The notes under the pieces: model-generated
What the model saw: the letters and a program-made list of their open reading frames with translations, nothing else
The model's database searches: none
What the model was told of the DNA's origin: nothing
Translations under genes and position numbers: made by a program
Part shown: one piece after another, positions 34,765 through 42,458 of the stretch
Layout of the letters: each line of letters begins with the position of its first letter
Numbering within the stretch: position 1 is the stretch's first letter
Source of the DNA: Terriglobia bacterium
GTDB taxonomy: Bacteria > Acidobacteriota > Terriglobia > Terriglobales > Acidobacteriaceae
Reading direction: 5' to 3'
NCBI GenBank assembly: GCA_020073385.1
Contig: JAIQFH010000014.1
Span: 1 to 64,000, forward strand
DNA length: 64,000 nucleotides

Positions 34765-35184
34765 TTAAGGGCAGGTTAACGTGGCATATCCGGATACCTT
34801 GAACTGAGATCCGCCGTCCGGATTCATGGAGATCATCTGTGATGCCCCGGCCAGGATGTACCCCGATCCATGCGTCGTGGCGTTGCACTGCGCCATCCCG
34901 TTCTGGTCGACTGTGGCAAAGGGCACGATGTTGCCGACACATGCGGTCGGAGTCGCATTGGGCACACTCGTCAACTCGCCCACGCACCACGACACGTCCT
35001 TGCTGGTAAGCGTTACGGGCGACGGCGGCTTGCTGAAAGTACCGGTGGCTGTGAATTGCGCCTGGCTGGTCGCCGCAGGAGGATCGATCTTCACGCTCTG
35101 AAGTTGACGGCCGCTGCCGCAACTTAATGTCGCCAGAGAAAGAAGCAGGAGAGGCCCGACCGAGATCGAACAACGTCCAGTCAC
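34765..35184 (-). CDS. Small lipoprotein with Ig-like fold
   Basis: 139 residues from a GTG at 35184 with GGAGGT seven bases upstream; an ATG at 35241 has no such site. The signal ends LATLSCGSG, a lipobox. The rest resembles a bacterial Ig-like module (LQSVKIDPPAATSQAQFTAT) with a few internal Cys. Probably on the outer membrane. No function known. Confidence 0.6.
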   Translation of the reverse strand: MTGRCSISVGPLLLLSLATLSCGSGRQLQSVKIDPPAATSQAQFTATGTFSKPPSPVTLTSKDVSWCVGELTSVPNATPTACVGNIVPFATVDQNGMAQCNATTHGSGYILAGASQMISMNPDGGSQFKVSGYATLTCP

Positions 35185-35241
35185 AATGCACCTCCGAATG
35201 CAGATTTTATGACCGGTGGGATGAATGCTTACGCGCGGCAA

Positions 35242-35709
35242 GTTGCCCGCGGCTATGTTAATTCTACGTCCGCCGTCAAAGTTGTGGGCGTTCCGTGCGG
35301 TCGGCGCGCCAACGGAAAAGCCTCTTAAGAGGTGCTTCTCTCAAGAGGCCGGTGAAAAATCGTAGTGTAGGCGAGATATTGTCTCGCTTCCGGTTAGTGT
35401 TTCTTCTTTTTTGCCTTCTTCTTCGTTGCCATTGAAGGAGCCTCCGTGAGCGATTTTCCCTTGCAAGGGTTTACGACTTTGGGCCCTTATCCTGAAAGAC
35501 CAACCCTACTCATAGTATGGGAAGGTCCTATAACACAAGATATTGCGGCAGTATTAATAAAGTGTCAATAGAATTTTGCATTTCTTGGCAGAAATCTTGT
35601 CGTTGGTTAAAGGGTCGTTGGTCGTTCGTCGATGGTCGTTCTCCAAAATCCGTTGGGATGACCGACACTTCGAGGGCGACTAACGATCAACGACTGCTAC
35701 TATCGCGTC
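35242..35709. other. Long intergenic region with palindromes and a Lys-rich mini ORF
   Basis: 468 bp between divergent genes. It holds a perfect 12-base palindrome CCTCTTAAGAGG (35321-35332), a 12-codon lysine-rich ORF on the minus strand (35394-35432), an AT-rich stretch at 35480-35590 that may hold promoters, and an imperfect inverted repeat of GGTCGTTGGTCGTT type (arms 35613-35630 and 35678-35695) just before the HyuB start. Confidence 0.5.
35394..35432 (-). CDS. Possible Lys-rich mini-peptide
   Basis: A 12-residue ORF reading MATKKKAKKKKH, with GGAGG eight bases before its ATG. Eight of twelve residues are Lys. It may be the end of a decayed histone-H1-like gene, a leader peptide or chance; the good ribosome site argues against pure chance. 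Confidence 0.25.
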   Translation of the reverse strand: MATKKKAKKKKH

Positions 35710-37356
35710 ATGCGGCGCGATCCGATCGAACTGGAAATCTTCAAGAACCTTTACCACTCGATTGCCGAGGAGATGGGAGCAGCCTTGCGCCGAACCGCGT
35801 TCTCTCCCAACATCAAAGAGCGGCGCGATTATTCCTGCGCCGTATTTGACAGTAACGCACGTGTCATCGCGATGGGCGATCACATGCCCGTGCACCTCGG
35901 ATCCATGCCGATGTCGGTGCAGGCTGCGATTGATGCGGGACCGATGCAACCGGGCGACGTGGTGATGCTGAACGATCCGTTCCGCGGCGGTACGCATCTG
36001 CCCGACATCACACTGGTCGCGCCGGTCTATGTGCAGACGCGGGGGCGAGTCGCCCGCGGGCACACGAATCCCGATTTCTACGTTGCCTCACGCGCACATC
36101 ACGCCGATGTGGGCGGAGCCTATCCCGGATCGATGGGCCTTTGCCGCGAGATCTACCAGGAAGGAGTGCGCATTCCTCCGGTCAAACTGATGCGCGAAGG
36201 CGTCACCGACCGCGATGTTCTTGCGATGCTTTTGAATAACGTACGCACGCCGGAAGAGCGTGAGGGCGACCTGGGCGCGCAGATCGCCGCTTGCCACACC
36301 GGCGCCGAAAGGCTTCGCGAAGTTTGCGCGCGCTACGGCTTGGAACGCGCGAAGAAGGCGGCGGAGGATCTCCTCGAGTATGCCGAAGAGTTGATGCGTG
36401 CTTTCCTGCAGCAGGTGCCGGCCGGGGAGTATCGAGCGGAGGATTACCTCGATGGCGATGGGATCGTGGAGCGCCCGGCGAAGATTGCCGTTGCGATCAA
36501 GGTTCATGCACCTGGCCGGGTGCGGCGGCAGGATGCCGCCGCCACAGCCGGCGCGGACGCCGGCGCTACTCTCGTCACGATCGACTTCACTGGCAGCGAT
36601 CCGCAGGTTGAAGGCAGCGTGAATGCGGTCGAAGCCATTACCTACTCTGCCTGCTTCTACGTTTTTCGTTGTTTACTCACGGAAGACGTACCAGCGGCTG
36701 CCGGACTGATGCGGCCGATTCGCGTCATCGCGCCACAGGGGACGATTGTGAATGCGCGGCCACCCGCGGCTGTCGCGGGCGGAAACGTGGAGACCTCGCA
36801 GCGCATTGTTGATGTACTTCTCCGCGCGCTGGCACAGGCAGTTCCCGATCGGATACCCGCGGCCGCGTCGGGAACCATGAACAATCTCACCATCGGCGGC
36901 ATCGATCCGCGCACGGGTGAACCGTTTACGTATTACGAAACCATTGCCGGAGGCATGGGCGCGCGGCCGGGCAAGCCCGGCGTCTCGGGCGTCCATACGC
37001 ACATGACGAATTCCCTGAATACGCCTGCCGAGGCGCTGGAGTACGCGTATCCGCTGCGCGTGCGCTCCTATTCCTTGCGTCCCGGCAGTGGTGGCGAGGG
37101 CAAGTTCCACGGCGGTGAGGGGATCATCCGCGAGATTGAGGTGCTGACGGACTGCGAAGTGACGCTACTTGCCGACCGGCGATCGCGGGGGCCTTGGGGA
37201 CTGAGCGGTGGAGCGGACGGCGCAGCGGGAAAAACCACGATCGTGCGGCGGAATGGGTCGCTGGAATCAATGCCCGGAAAGTTCAGCACCCGGTTGCACA
37301 AAGGCGAGCGCGTTCGGATTGAAACTCCGGGCGGCGGTGGATGGGGAGCGTCTTAA
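35710..37356 (+). CDS. Hydantoinase B/oxoprolinase (HyuB) family protein
   Basis: 548 residues, full length for HyuB. Family signatures are ELEIFKNLYHSIAEEMGAAL, ERRDYSCAVFD, HMPVHLGSMPMSV, VVMLNDPFRGGTHLPDI and the C-terminal RPGSGGEGKFHGGEGIIREI. HyuB works with HyuA to hydrolyse hydantoin-type rings or oxoproline with ATP, or to carboxylate ketones. No HyuA gene is beside it in this window, which is unusual. Cytoplasmic. Confidence 0.85.
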   Translation: MRRDPIELEIFKNLYHSIAEEMGAALRRTAFSPNIKERRDYSCAVFDSNARVIAMGDHMPVHLGSMPMSVQAAIDAGPMQPGDVVMLNDPFRGGTHLPDITLVAPVYVQTRGRVARGHTNPDFYVASRAHHADVGGAYPGSMGLCREIYQEGVRIPPVKLMREGVTDRDVLAMLLNNVRTPEEREGDLGAQIAACHTGAERLREVCARYGLERAKKAAEDLLEYAEELMRAFLQQVPAGEYRAEDYLDGDGIVERPAKIAVAIKVHAPGRVRRQDAAATAGADAGATLVTIDFTGSDPQVEGSVNAVEAITYSACFYVFRCLLTEDVPAAAGLMRPIRVIAPQGTIVNARPPAAVAGGNVETSQRIVDVLLRALAQAVPDRIPAAASGTMNNLTIGGIDPRTGEPFTYYETIAGGMGARPGKPGVSGVHTHMTNSLNTPAEALEYAYPLRVRSYSLRPGSGGEGKFHGGEGIIREIEVLTDCEVTLLADRRSRGPWGLSGGADGAAGKTTIVRRNGSLESMPGKFSTRLHKGERVRIETPGGGGWGAS

Positions 37357-37445
37357 AAAGGAGTTTCTGAAACCAGAAGCTGCTCATGGAATCCAATGTG
37401 GGTTGTGCAAATGACGCCGCTTTGCGTCCGAGAGGTGTAATTGTC

Positions 37446-38009
37446 ATGAACGATGCAGCGACTCACTACCTGGAGGAGGCGCGCCGCCAACTGCGCGGGC
37501 ACAAGCGCATGGGAGAAGGCGCCATGAGCCAGCTTCGCGACGAAGACTTTTTCGTCACGATCGATCCAGAGGCAAACTCCATCGCCATTCTGGTGAAGCA
37601 TCTGGCGGGCAATATGCAGTCGCGCTTCAGTGACTTTCTCACCAGCGATGGCGAGAAGCCTGACCGCTTCCGCGACCGTGAATTTGAAATCGGTCCAGCA
37701 ACAACGCGCGGCGAGGTGATGACCTGGTGGGAAGAAGGCTGGGGCTGCGTTTTCGGTGCGCTCGATCCGCTCAAACCGGAAGACGTGATGCGCACCGTGA
37801 CGATTCGCGGTGAGCCGCACACGGTGCTGCAGGCGGTTAACCGCCAGATCGCTCACTACGCCCAGCACATCGGACAAATCGTACTGCTGGCCAAGCATCT
37901 GCGCTCGAGTGAGTGGAAGACGCTGAGCATTCCGAAAGGTAAATCGGAAGAGTTCAATCAGAAGAAATCGGTGTCCGAGAAGTTCGACAAGGGCGTGCCG
38001 GCAAAATAG
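37446..38009 (+). CDS. DUF1572 (DinB-like) protein
   Basis: 187 residues from the ATG at 37446 with GAGAGG upstream; a start at 37386 is possible. The DinB-like four-helix fold is suggested by SIAILVKHLAGNMQSRFSDF and AVNRQIAHYAQHIGQIVLLA, whose spaced His residues form the metal site. Members are metal-binding, possibly thiol-dependent enzymes. Function unknown. Confidence 0.8.
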   Translation: MNDAATHYLEEARRQLRGHKRMGEGAMSQLRDEDFFVTIDPEANSIAILVKHLAGNMQSRFSDFLTSDGEKPDRFRDREFEIGPATTRGEVMTWWEEGWGCVFGALDPLKPEDVMRTVTIRGEPHTVLQAVNRQIAHYAQHIGQIVLLAKHLRSSEWKTLSIPKGKSEEFNQKKSVSEKFDKGVPAK

Positions 38010-38017
38010 CGGGTTTC

Positions 38018-38084
38018 GTGGAAGGGCACGGCTTTAGCCGTGCCGTTGAGCCCCAAAAATGAGCCGGGCTTTAGCCCCTGTGGG
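38018..38084. repeat. Intergenic palindromic repeat, family A
   Basis: Starts GTGGAAGGGCACGGCTTTAG with the stem GCACGGCTTTAGCCGTGC, and ends with GGGCTTTAGCCCCTGTGGG. The same two-stem unit recurs at 51788, 62034 and 63529, with a weaker copy near 61289. Confidence 0.65.
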
Positions 38085-38085
38085 T

Positions 38086-38721
38086 CTATCGCTGCGGTCC
38101 GAAGTACCGGTAATGGCCCGTGATCCTCCAGTTAAGTAGAACATCTTCCATCTTCGGACCTTCGCCGATGTTGTGCACAATCATGCAGCGCCCGCTCCAG
38201 TGTGATTTCTGATCCACCACAATCCCGATGTGCGGCACGCCGCCGCCAAGATCCCATGTCACGAGATCGCCGGGCGCGTAATCGGCGGCCTTCGCCGTAA
38301 TCGGCAGGGATTCTCCCTTGCGCTGAAAGAACACCATCAGGTTCGGCACCCGACGGTGATCGATGTTCGAATCCGGATGCGCCAGCAGCCAGCGGCGCTT
38401 GATCGGATAGGCCTCGAAATTCTGCACCATGTCTTCGTGAACTTCTTTTTGCAGATCGACTCCGACGGCCCGGTACGATCGAATGATTTCGTCAGTGCAG
38501 ACGCCCGTATCAGCCGGCACATCTCCGCCAGGATAAGGAATGCGCACGTAGGCCGAGACATAGCGCACGGGATGATGAGTACGCTCAATCGCTGCGGCGA
38601 CCAGGCGAGATGTAAATTCCGGACGCGAGCCATGCACAGCCTGCGACATCGCCTGTCCGCCACTGTAGGCCAGAAGTGCGAACAGCACGATGGACCGCAG
38701 ACTCGCTGTGGCAGATTTCAC
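38086..38721 (-). CDS. DUF1287 family secreted protein
   Basis: 211 residues with a signal peptide (MKSATASLRSIVLFALLAYS). The DUF1287 core is clear: DTGVCTDEIIRSYRAVGVDL, then QKEVHEDM, with GGGVPHIGIVVD and VHNIGEGP later. The Cys and His positions suit an NlpC/P60-like papain fold, so a periplasmic amidase or peptidase role is possible but not shown. Confidence 0.8.
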   Translation of the reverse strand: MKSATASLRSIVLFALLAYSGGQAMSQAVHGSRPEFTSRLVAAAIERTHHPVRYVSAYVRIPYPGGDVPADTGVCTDEIIRSYRAVGVDLQKEVHEDMVQNFEAYPIKRRWLLAHPDSNIDHRRVPNLMVFFQRKGESLPITAKAADYAPGDLVTWDLGGGVPHIGIVVDQKSHWSGRCMIVHNIGEGPKMEDVLLNWRITGHYRYFGPQR

Positions 38722-38769
38722 CCGGTCATTGTAACGGCAAGCCCCGCCAAATCTGCAGAGCCTAAGGTG

Positions 38770-39594
38770 TCACGGCTTTTGCGCGTCCCCATTCCTGGGC
38801 TCGGTCTCCTCGGACTTCGGCCAGACGGGAGAGGCCAACTCCGTTCGCCAGACTGGACCGCCCAGAAACGACAGCATCTCTGATTTGACGAAGGTCGGAG
38901 CTTCTCCGCCAATGATCCAGATGTGCGCGTCCGGCGGCTGTTTTCCGAGCAATGGCGCTACGAGGCCGGCGAGTCCTCCGATCTCAACTTTAATCACATA
39001 ATGCAGTGCTTCGCGGCGCGATCCGGCAACGGTGAACGGATCCTTCCCATGCGCGCTGATCGAGAGTTTCACGACTCGCGGCTTGGGGGCGGCCACCACC
39101 ATTGACAACTGCGGGGGTTGATCCTGCGGGCCGAGGTTCTTCAGTACGGTCAGGACCAGGCCATTGGCAAGCGCCGGCGGCAGTTTGAGACGTTCACTCT
39201 CAGTCTTTTCTTCCCCCTTGTCGTTCGTATATTGGACCGTGACCTGCCCGGTAGCCGTTACCACCGACATCTCAGTTGTGTGCGGAAATGCCGGTCCCTT
39301 CTGAACCAGGTGATATGTAATCAGGTGGAAGTTCTGACGCTGCGAAAAGACGGTGGTTTCATCCTGTAGCGATCCATCGCTGAAATGGAAAACCAGGTGA
39401 CTCGTCACCTTGTTGCCACGCGCGACCTCAGTAAGATCGCCTACTGCAATCTGTTTCCCGTCAAGCGTGCTGAGCACGAGAAAGCCGTGTGTCAGTCCTT
39501 CTTTGTAGTGGACCGGAACATTGGAGGCGCCGGACAGCACGCCGGTGAGAACCGAGACTACCGCAATCAAGCACACATGAAATCGGAGAGTCAT
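38770..39594 (-). CDS. Secreted protein of unknown function
   Basis: 274 residues with a signal peptide (MTLRFHVCLIAVVSVLTGVL). The mature part is beta-rich throughout, with no catalytic motif I can name. Its overall look is of a periplasmic domain that binds lipid or polymer, comparable with DUF3108. It shares the strand of the DUF1287 gene, 48 bp ahead of it, so they may be co-transcribed. Confidence 0.6.
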   Translation of the reverse strand: MTLRFHVCLIAVVSVLTGVLSGASNVPVHYKEGLTHGFLVLSTLDGKQIAVGDLTEVARGNKVTSHLVFHFSDGSLQDETTVFSQRQNFHLITYHLVQKGPAFPHTTEMSVVTATGQVTVQYTNDKGEEKTESERLKLPPALANGLVLTVLKNLGPQDQPPQLSMVVAAPKPRVVKLSISAHGKDPFTVAGSRREALHYVIKVEIGGLAGLVAPLLGKQPPDAHIWIIGGEAPTFVKSEMLSFLGGPVWRTELASPVWPKSEETEPRNGDAQKP

Positions 39595-39819
39595 CGAGAC
39601 GTTCGCCTTCCGTGGACGAGGCTTTGATGCGCCCGCCGCCGGAAAGGCATGCTCGGCGCGTTACATTTTTGCGATTGCTTGACAATTCTGGATCGCTAAG
39701 CCGGTCGCAACTGGTGAAACAAACCGCTCGGTCGGCTGGCGTATTCGCCACGGTGCTAGAATCATACGTTTTGTGTTATGGCGTTTTCGCATCGAATAGA
39801 AAATAGATAGGTGGCAATC

Positions 39820-40872
39820 ATGGCTGGAACGATGCTGGCGGTGGTCAAGCCAGAGGCGGCGCCGGGGGCTGACGTCCGAGAGGTAAAGATCCCCGGCTTC
39901 GGGCGCACGGATGTCTTGGTAAAGGTCAAAGTCGCATCCATCTGCGGTACCGATCTCCATATCTACAACTGGGACCGCTGGGCGCAGAACCGCATTCATC
40001 CTCCCCTGATTCCCGGGCACGAATTCTGCGGCGAAGTCGTTGCCTTCGGCGACGAGGTCACGAGCGTCAAGGAAGGCGACTTCGTATCTGCTGAGATGCA
40101 TGTCGCCTGCGGTAAGTGCCTGCAGTGCCGCACCGGCGAAGCCCATATCTGCCAGAACGTGAAGATTATCGGCGTTGACACCAATGGAGCGTTCGCCGAA
40201 TACGTCGTCATTCCCGAGTCGAATATCTGGAAGCTCGATCCGGCGATTCCGCTGGAGTACGCGTCGATTCTCGACCCGTTGGGCAATGCGGTGCACACGG
40301 TTCTTGCGGGAGAGATCGCGGCGAAGACGGTAGCGATCACCGGCTGCGGACCGATCGGACTCTTCTCGATTGCAGTGGCCAAAGCGGTCGGAGCGACCTC
40401 GGTCTTTGCAATCGAAGTCAACGAGCACCGTGCCAAGATCGCGCGTGAGATGCAGGCCGACTACGTGCTCAACCCGGCCAAAGAAGATGTCGATGCGATC
40501 GTGATGGAGAAGACGGGCGGCCTTGGCGTCGATGTCGTGCTCGAAATGGCTGGACACCCGGACTCGATTCGAACAGCCTTTGACATCGTGCGCCGCGGCG
40601 GGCGCATCTCCCTTCTCGGCCTGACCTCCAAGCCCATCCAGCTGAACTTCTCCGAAGACATCATTTTCAAAGGCCTCACTATCCAGGGCATCAACGGCCG
40701 CCGCATGTATCAGACCTGGTATCAGATGACGGCCCTGCTGAAAGCCGGCAAACTCAATCTGCATCCGGTGATCACTGATCGAATCTCGATGAAAGACTTC
40801 GGCAAAGCGATGGAGCGGCTCAGGACGGGGGAGGCCAGCAAGATTCTGGTGTACCCGAACGGAGTGAGATGA
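39820..40872 (+). CDS. tdh: L-threonine 3-dehydrogenase
   Basis: 350 residues from the ATG at 39820 with AGGTGG upstream; a GTG at 39811 is an alternative. It is a zinc-dependent medium-chain dehydrogenase. Catalytic zinc residues lie in ICGTDLHIYNW and PGHEFCGEV, the structural zinc in CGKCLQCRTGEAHIC, and the NAD loop in AITGCGPIGLFSIAVAKAVG. The length and ICGTDLHIYNWD match Tdh. It oxidises threonine to 2-amino-3-ketobutyrate, the substrate of the kbl product downstream. Confidence 0.92.
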   Translation: MAGTMLAVVKPEAAPGADVREVKIPGFGRTDVLVKVKVASICGTDLHIYNWDRWAQNRIHPPLIPGHEFCGEVVAFGDEVTSVKEGDFVSAEMHVACGKCLQCRTGEAHICQNVKIIGVDTNGAFAEYVVIPESNIWKLDPAIPLEYASILDPLGNAVHTVLAGEIAAKTVAITGCGPIGLFSIAVAKAVGATSVFAIEVNEHRAKIAREMQADYVLNPAKEDVDAIVMEKTGGLGVDVVLEMAGHPDSIRTAFDIVRRGGRISLLGLTSKPIQLNFSEDIIFKGLTIQGINGRRMYQTWYQMTALLKAGKLNLHPVITDRISMKDFGKAMERLRTGEASKILVYPNGVR

Positions 40873-40903
40873 CCTTGCACCTGTCGTGAGATGACCCTTG
40901 CGC

Positions 40904-41083
40904 CTGTCATCCTGAACAGCGGCGCAGCCGCTGTGAGGGACCGTACGACAACCGAACTCTGAGATGACGTGGACGAGGGTCACCGAGGCCGCGGCTAGCA
41001 TCGAAGATCCACTTGACTGCACTGGCAGCCTAAACTGTCCTAAGGTCCCTCGGAAGGCTGACGCCCTCCTCAGGATGACAAGA
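40904..41083. repeat. Large inverted repeat between tdh and kbl
   Basis: The left arm (about 40904-40943) begins CTGTCATCCTGAACAG and reaches GTGAGGGACC. The right arm (41041-41083) holds AAGGTCCCTCGG and TCCTCAGGATGACA, its imperfect complement. A related sequence occurs between pyrB and pyrC (47907-47950). This is a dispersed element rather than a tdh-kbl feature. Confidence 0.6.
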
Positions 41084-41144
41084 CATAAATTAGCTTTCAT
41101 TTCGTATCCGCGTACTCTGCAATAGAGAAGTTCCAGAGGTATCC

Positions 41145-42362
41145 ATGACCACCGCAACCCGCACCAACCCGCTTTCCTACCTCACCGATCAGCTCAACGA
41201 GCTCAAAGCCAAGGGCACGCACTTCGAGCTGCGCGTGCTCGAAGACGAGCAGGCGCCGGTGTGTACATTTGACGGCAAGAAGGTCATCAATCTCGCGTCG
41301 AACAATTATCTGGGGCTGACCACCCACCCCAAGCTGCGTGAAGCGGCTCTCGAAGCAACCCGCAAGCTCGGCGTGGGATCGGGCGCGGTGCGCACCATCG
41401 CCGGCACGATGAAGATTCACATGGAACTGGAGGAGAAGATCGCCCGCTTCAAAAACGTTGAGGCGTGCGTAGTCTTCCAATCCGGCTTCGCGGCGAATGC
41501 TGGAACGGTCTCAGCGGTCCTGGGCAAAGACGATTTCATCATCTCCGACGCGCTCAACCACGCCTCGATCATCGATGGGGCACGCCTCTCGAAGGCCAAG
41601 ATCCTTGTCTTCCGCCACAAAGACATCGCGCACGCCGAAGAGCAACTCGCCAGCGTGAAGAACGAGCGCGGCAAGAAGCTGCTGATCACCGACGGCGTCT
41701 TCTCCATGGACGGCGACATCGGCCCGCTGCCCGCGCTCTGCGATCTCGCCGAAAAGTACGGTGCCATCATGATGGTCGACGACGCCCACGCCTCCGGCGT
41801 CCTGGGCCGCAACGGCCGCGGCACCATCGATCATTTCAAGATGCACGGCCGCGTGGACATTCAGGTCGGCACACTCTCCAAGGCAATCGGCGCGCTCGGA
41901 GGTTATGTCTGCGGCACTCGCGACTTGATCGACTTCCTTTACCACCGCGCGCGTCCGTTCCTGTTCTCGACCTCGCACCCTCCGTCCGTCGCGGCAACGT
42001 GCATCGCAGCCTTCGACGTGCTAGAGCAAGAGCCCGAGCGCATGGAAAGACTGTGGGAGAACACACGCTTCTGGAAGAAAGAGCTCGGTCTGTTGGGCTT
42101 TGATATCGGCGGCAAAACCACGCCCGCCAGCGAGACACCGATTACTCCAATCATCATCGGCGACGGCAAGCTCACCATGGACTTCTCTCATGAGTTGTTC
42201 AAAGAAGGAGTACTGGGAACGGGGATCGCGTTTCCAACAGTGCCCGAGGGCAAAGCCCGTATACGCACCATCATGACCGCGACACACACGAAAGATGAGT
42301 TAGAGAAAGCGCTGGAGGTGTTAAAGACCGCAGGAAAGCGAATGGGAATCCTGACGAACTGA
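41145..42362 (+). CDS. kbl: Glycine C-acetyltransferase (2-amino-3-ketobutyrate CoA ligase)
   Basis: 405 residues, an alpha-oxoamine synthase. The PLP lysine is in VGTLSKAIGALGGYVCG, the PLP aspartate in MMVDDAHASGVLG, and the family opening is INLASNNYLGLTTHPKLREA. It splits 2-amino-3-ketobutyrate with CoA to glycine and acetyl-CoA. Next to tdh it completes the threonine-to-glycine route. It has its own AGAGG ribosome site and a 272-bp gap holding a repeat, so it may have its own promoter. A pimeloyl-type synthase (bioF) is the main alternative. Confidence 0.9.
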   Translation: MTTATRTNPLSYLTDQLNELKAKGTHFELRVLEDEQAPVCTFDGKKVINLASNNYLGLTTHPKLREAALEATRKLGVGSGAVRTIAGTMKIHMELEEKIARFKNVEACVVFQSGFAANAGTVSAVLGKDDFIISDALNHASIIDGARLSKAKILVFRHKDIAHAEEQLASVKNERGKKLLITDGVFSMDGDIGPLPALCDLAEKYGAIMMVDDAHASGVLGRNGRGTIDHFKMHGRVDIQVGTLSKAIGALGGYVCGTRDLIDFLYHRARPFLFSTSHPPSVAATCIAAFDVLEQEPERMERLWENTRFWKKELGLLGFDIGGKTTPASETPITPIIIGDGKLTMDFSHELFKEGVLGTGIAFPTVPEGKARIRTIMTATHTKDELEKALEVLKTAGKRMGILTN

Positions 42363-42375
42363 GGGTTCTTAGTTC

Positions 42376-42423
42376 GGCTGCGCTATCGCGCTAGCCTGAC
42401 AGCCGGAGGCGGCTGTCTCCACA
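42376..42423. repeat. Intergenic palindromic repeat, family B (inverted)
   Basis: Minus-strand copy of the repeat at 31499, 49068 and 57331: read in reverse it gives TGTGGAGACAGCCGCCTCCG. It lies between the convergent kbl and malectin-like genes. Confidence 0.55.
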
Positions 42424-42458
42424 TCAGTTCCGAAGTGGCTGGAGCTTACGATGCGCTC

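Noticed and set aside
39661-41157. 498-codon open frame opposite tdh
   Set aside because: tdh is clearly the real gene; the antisense translation has no domain and low-complexity His/Asp/Arg composition.
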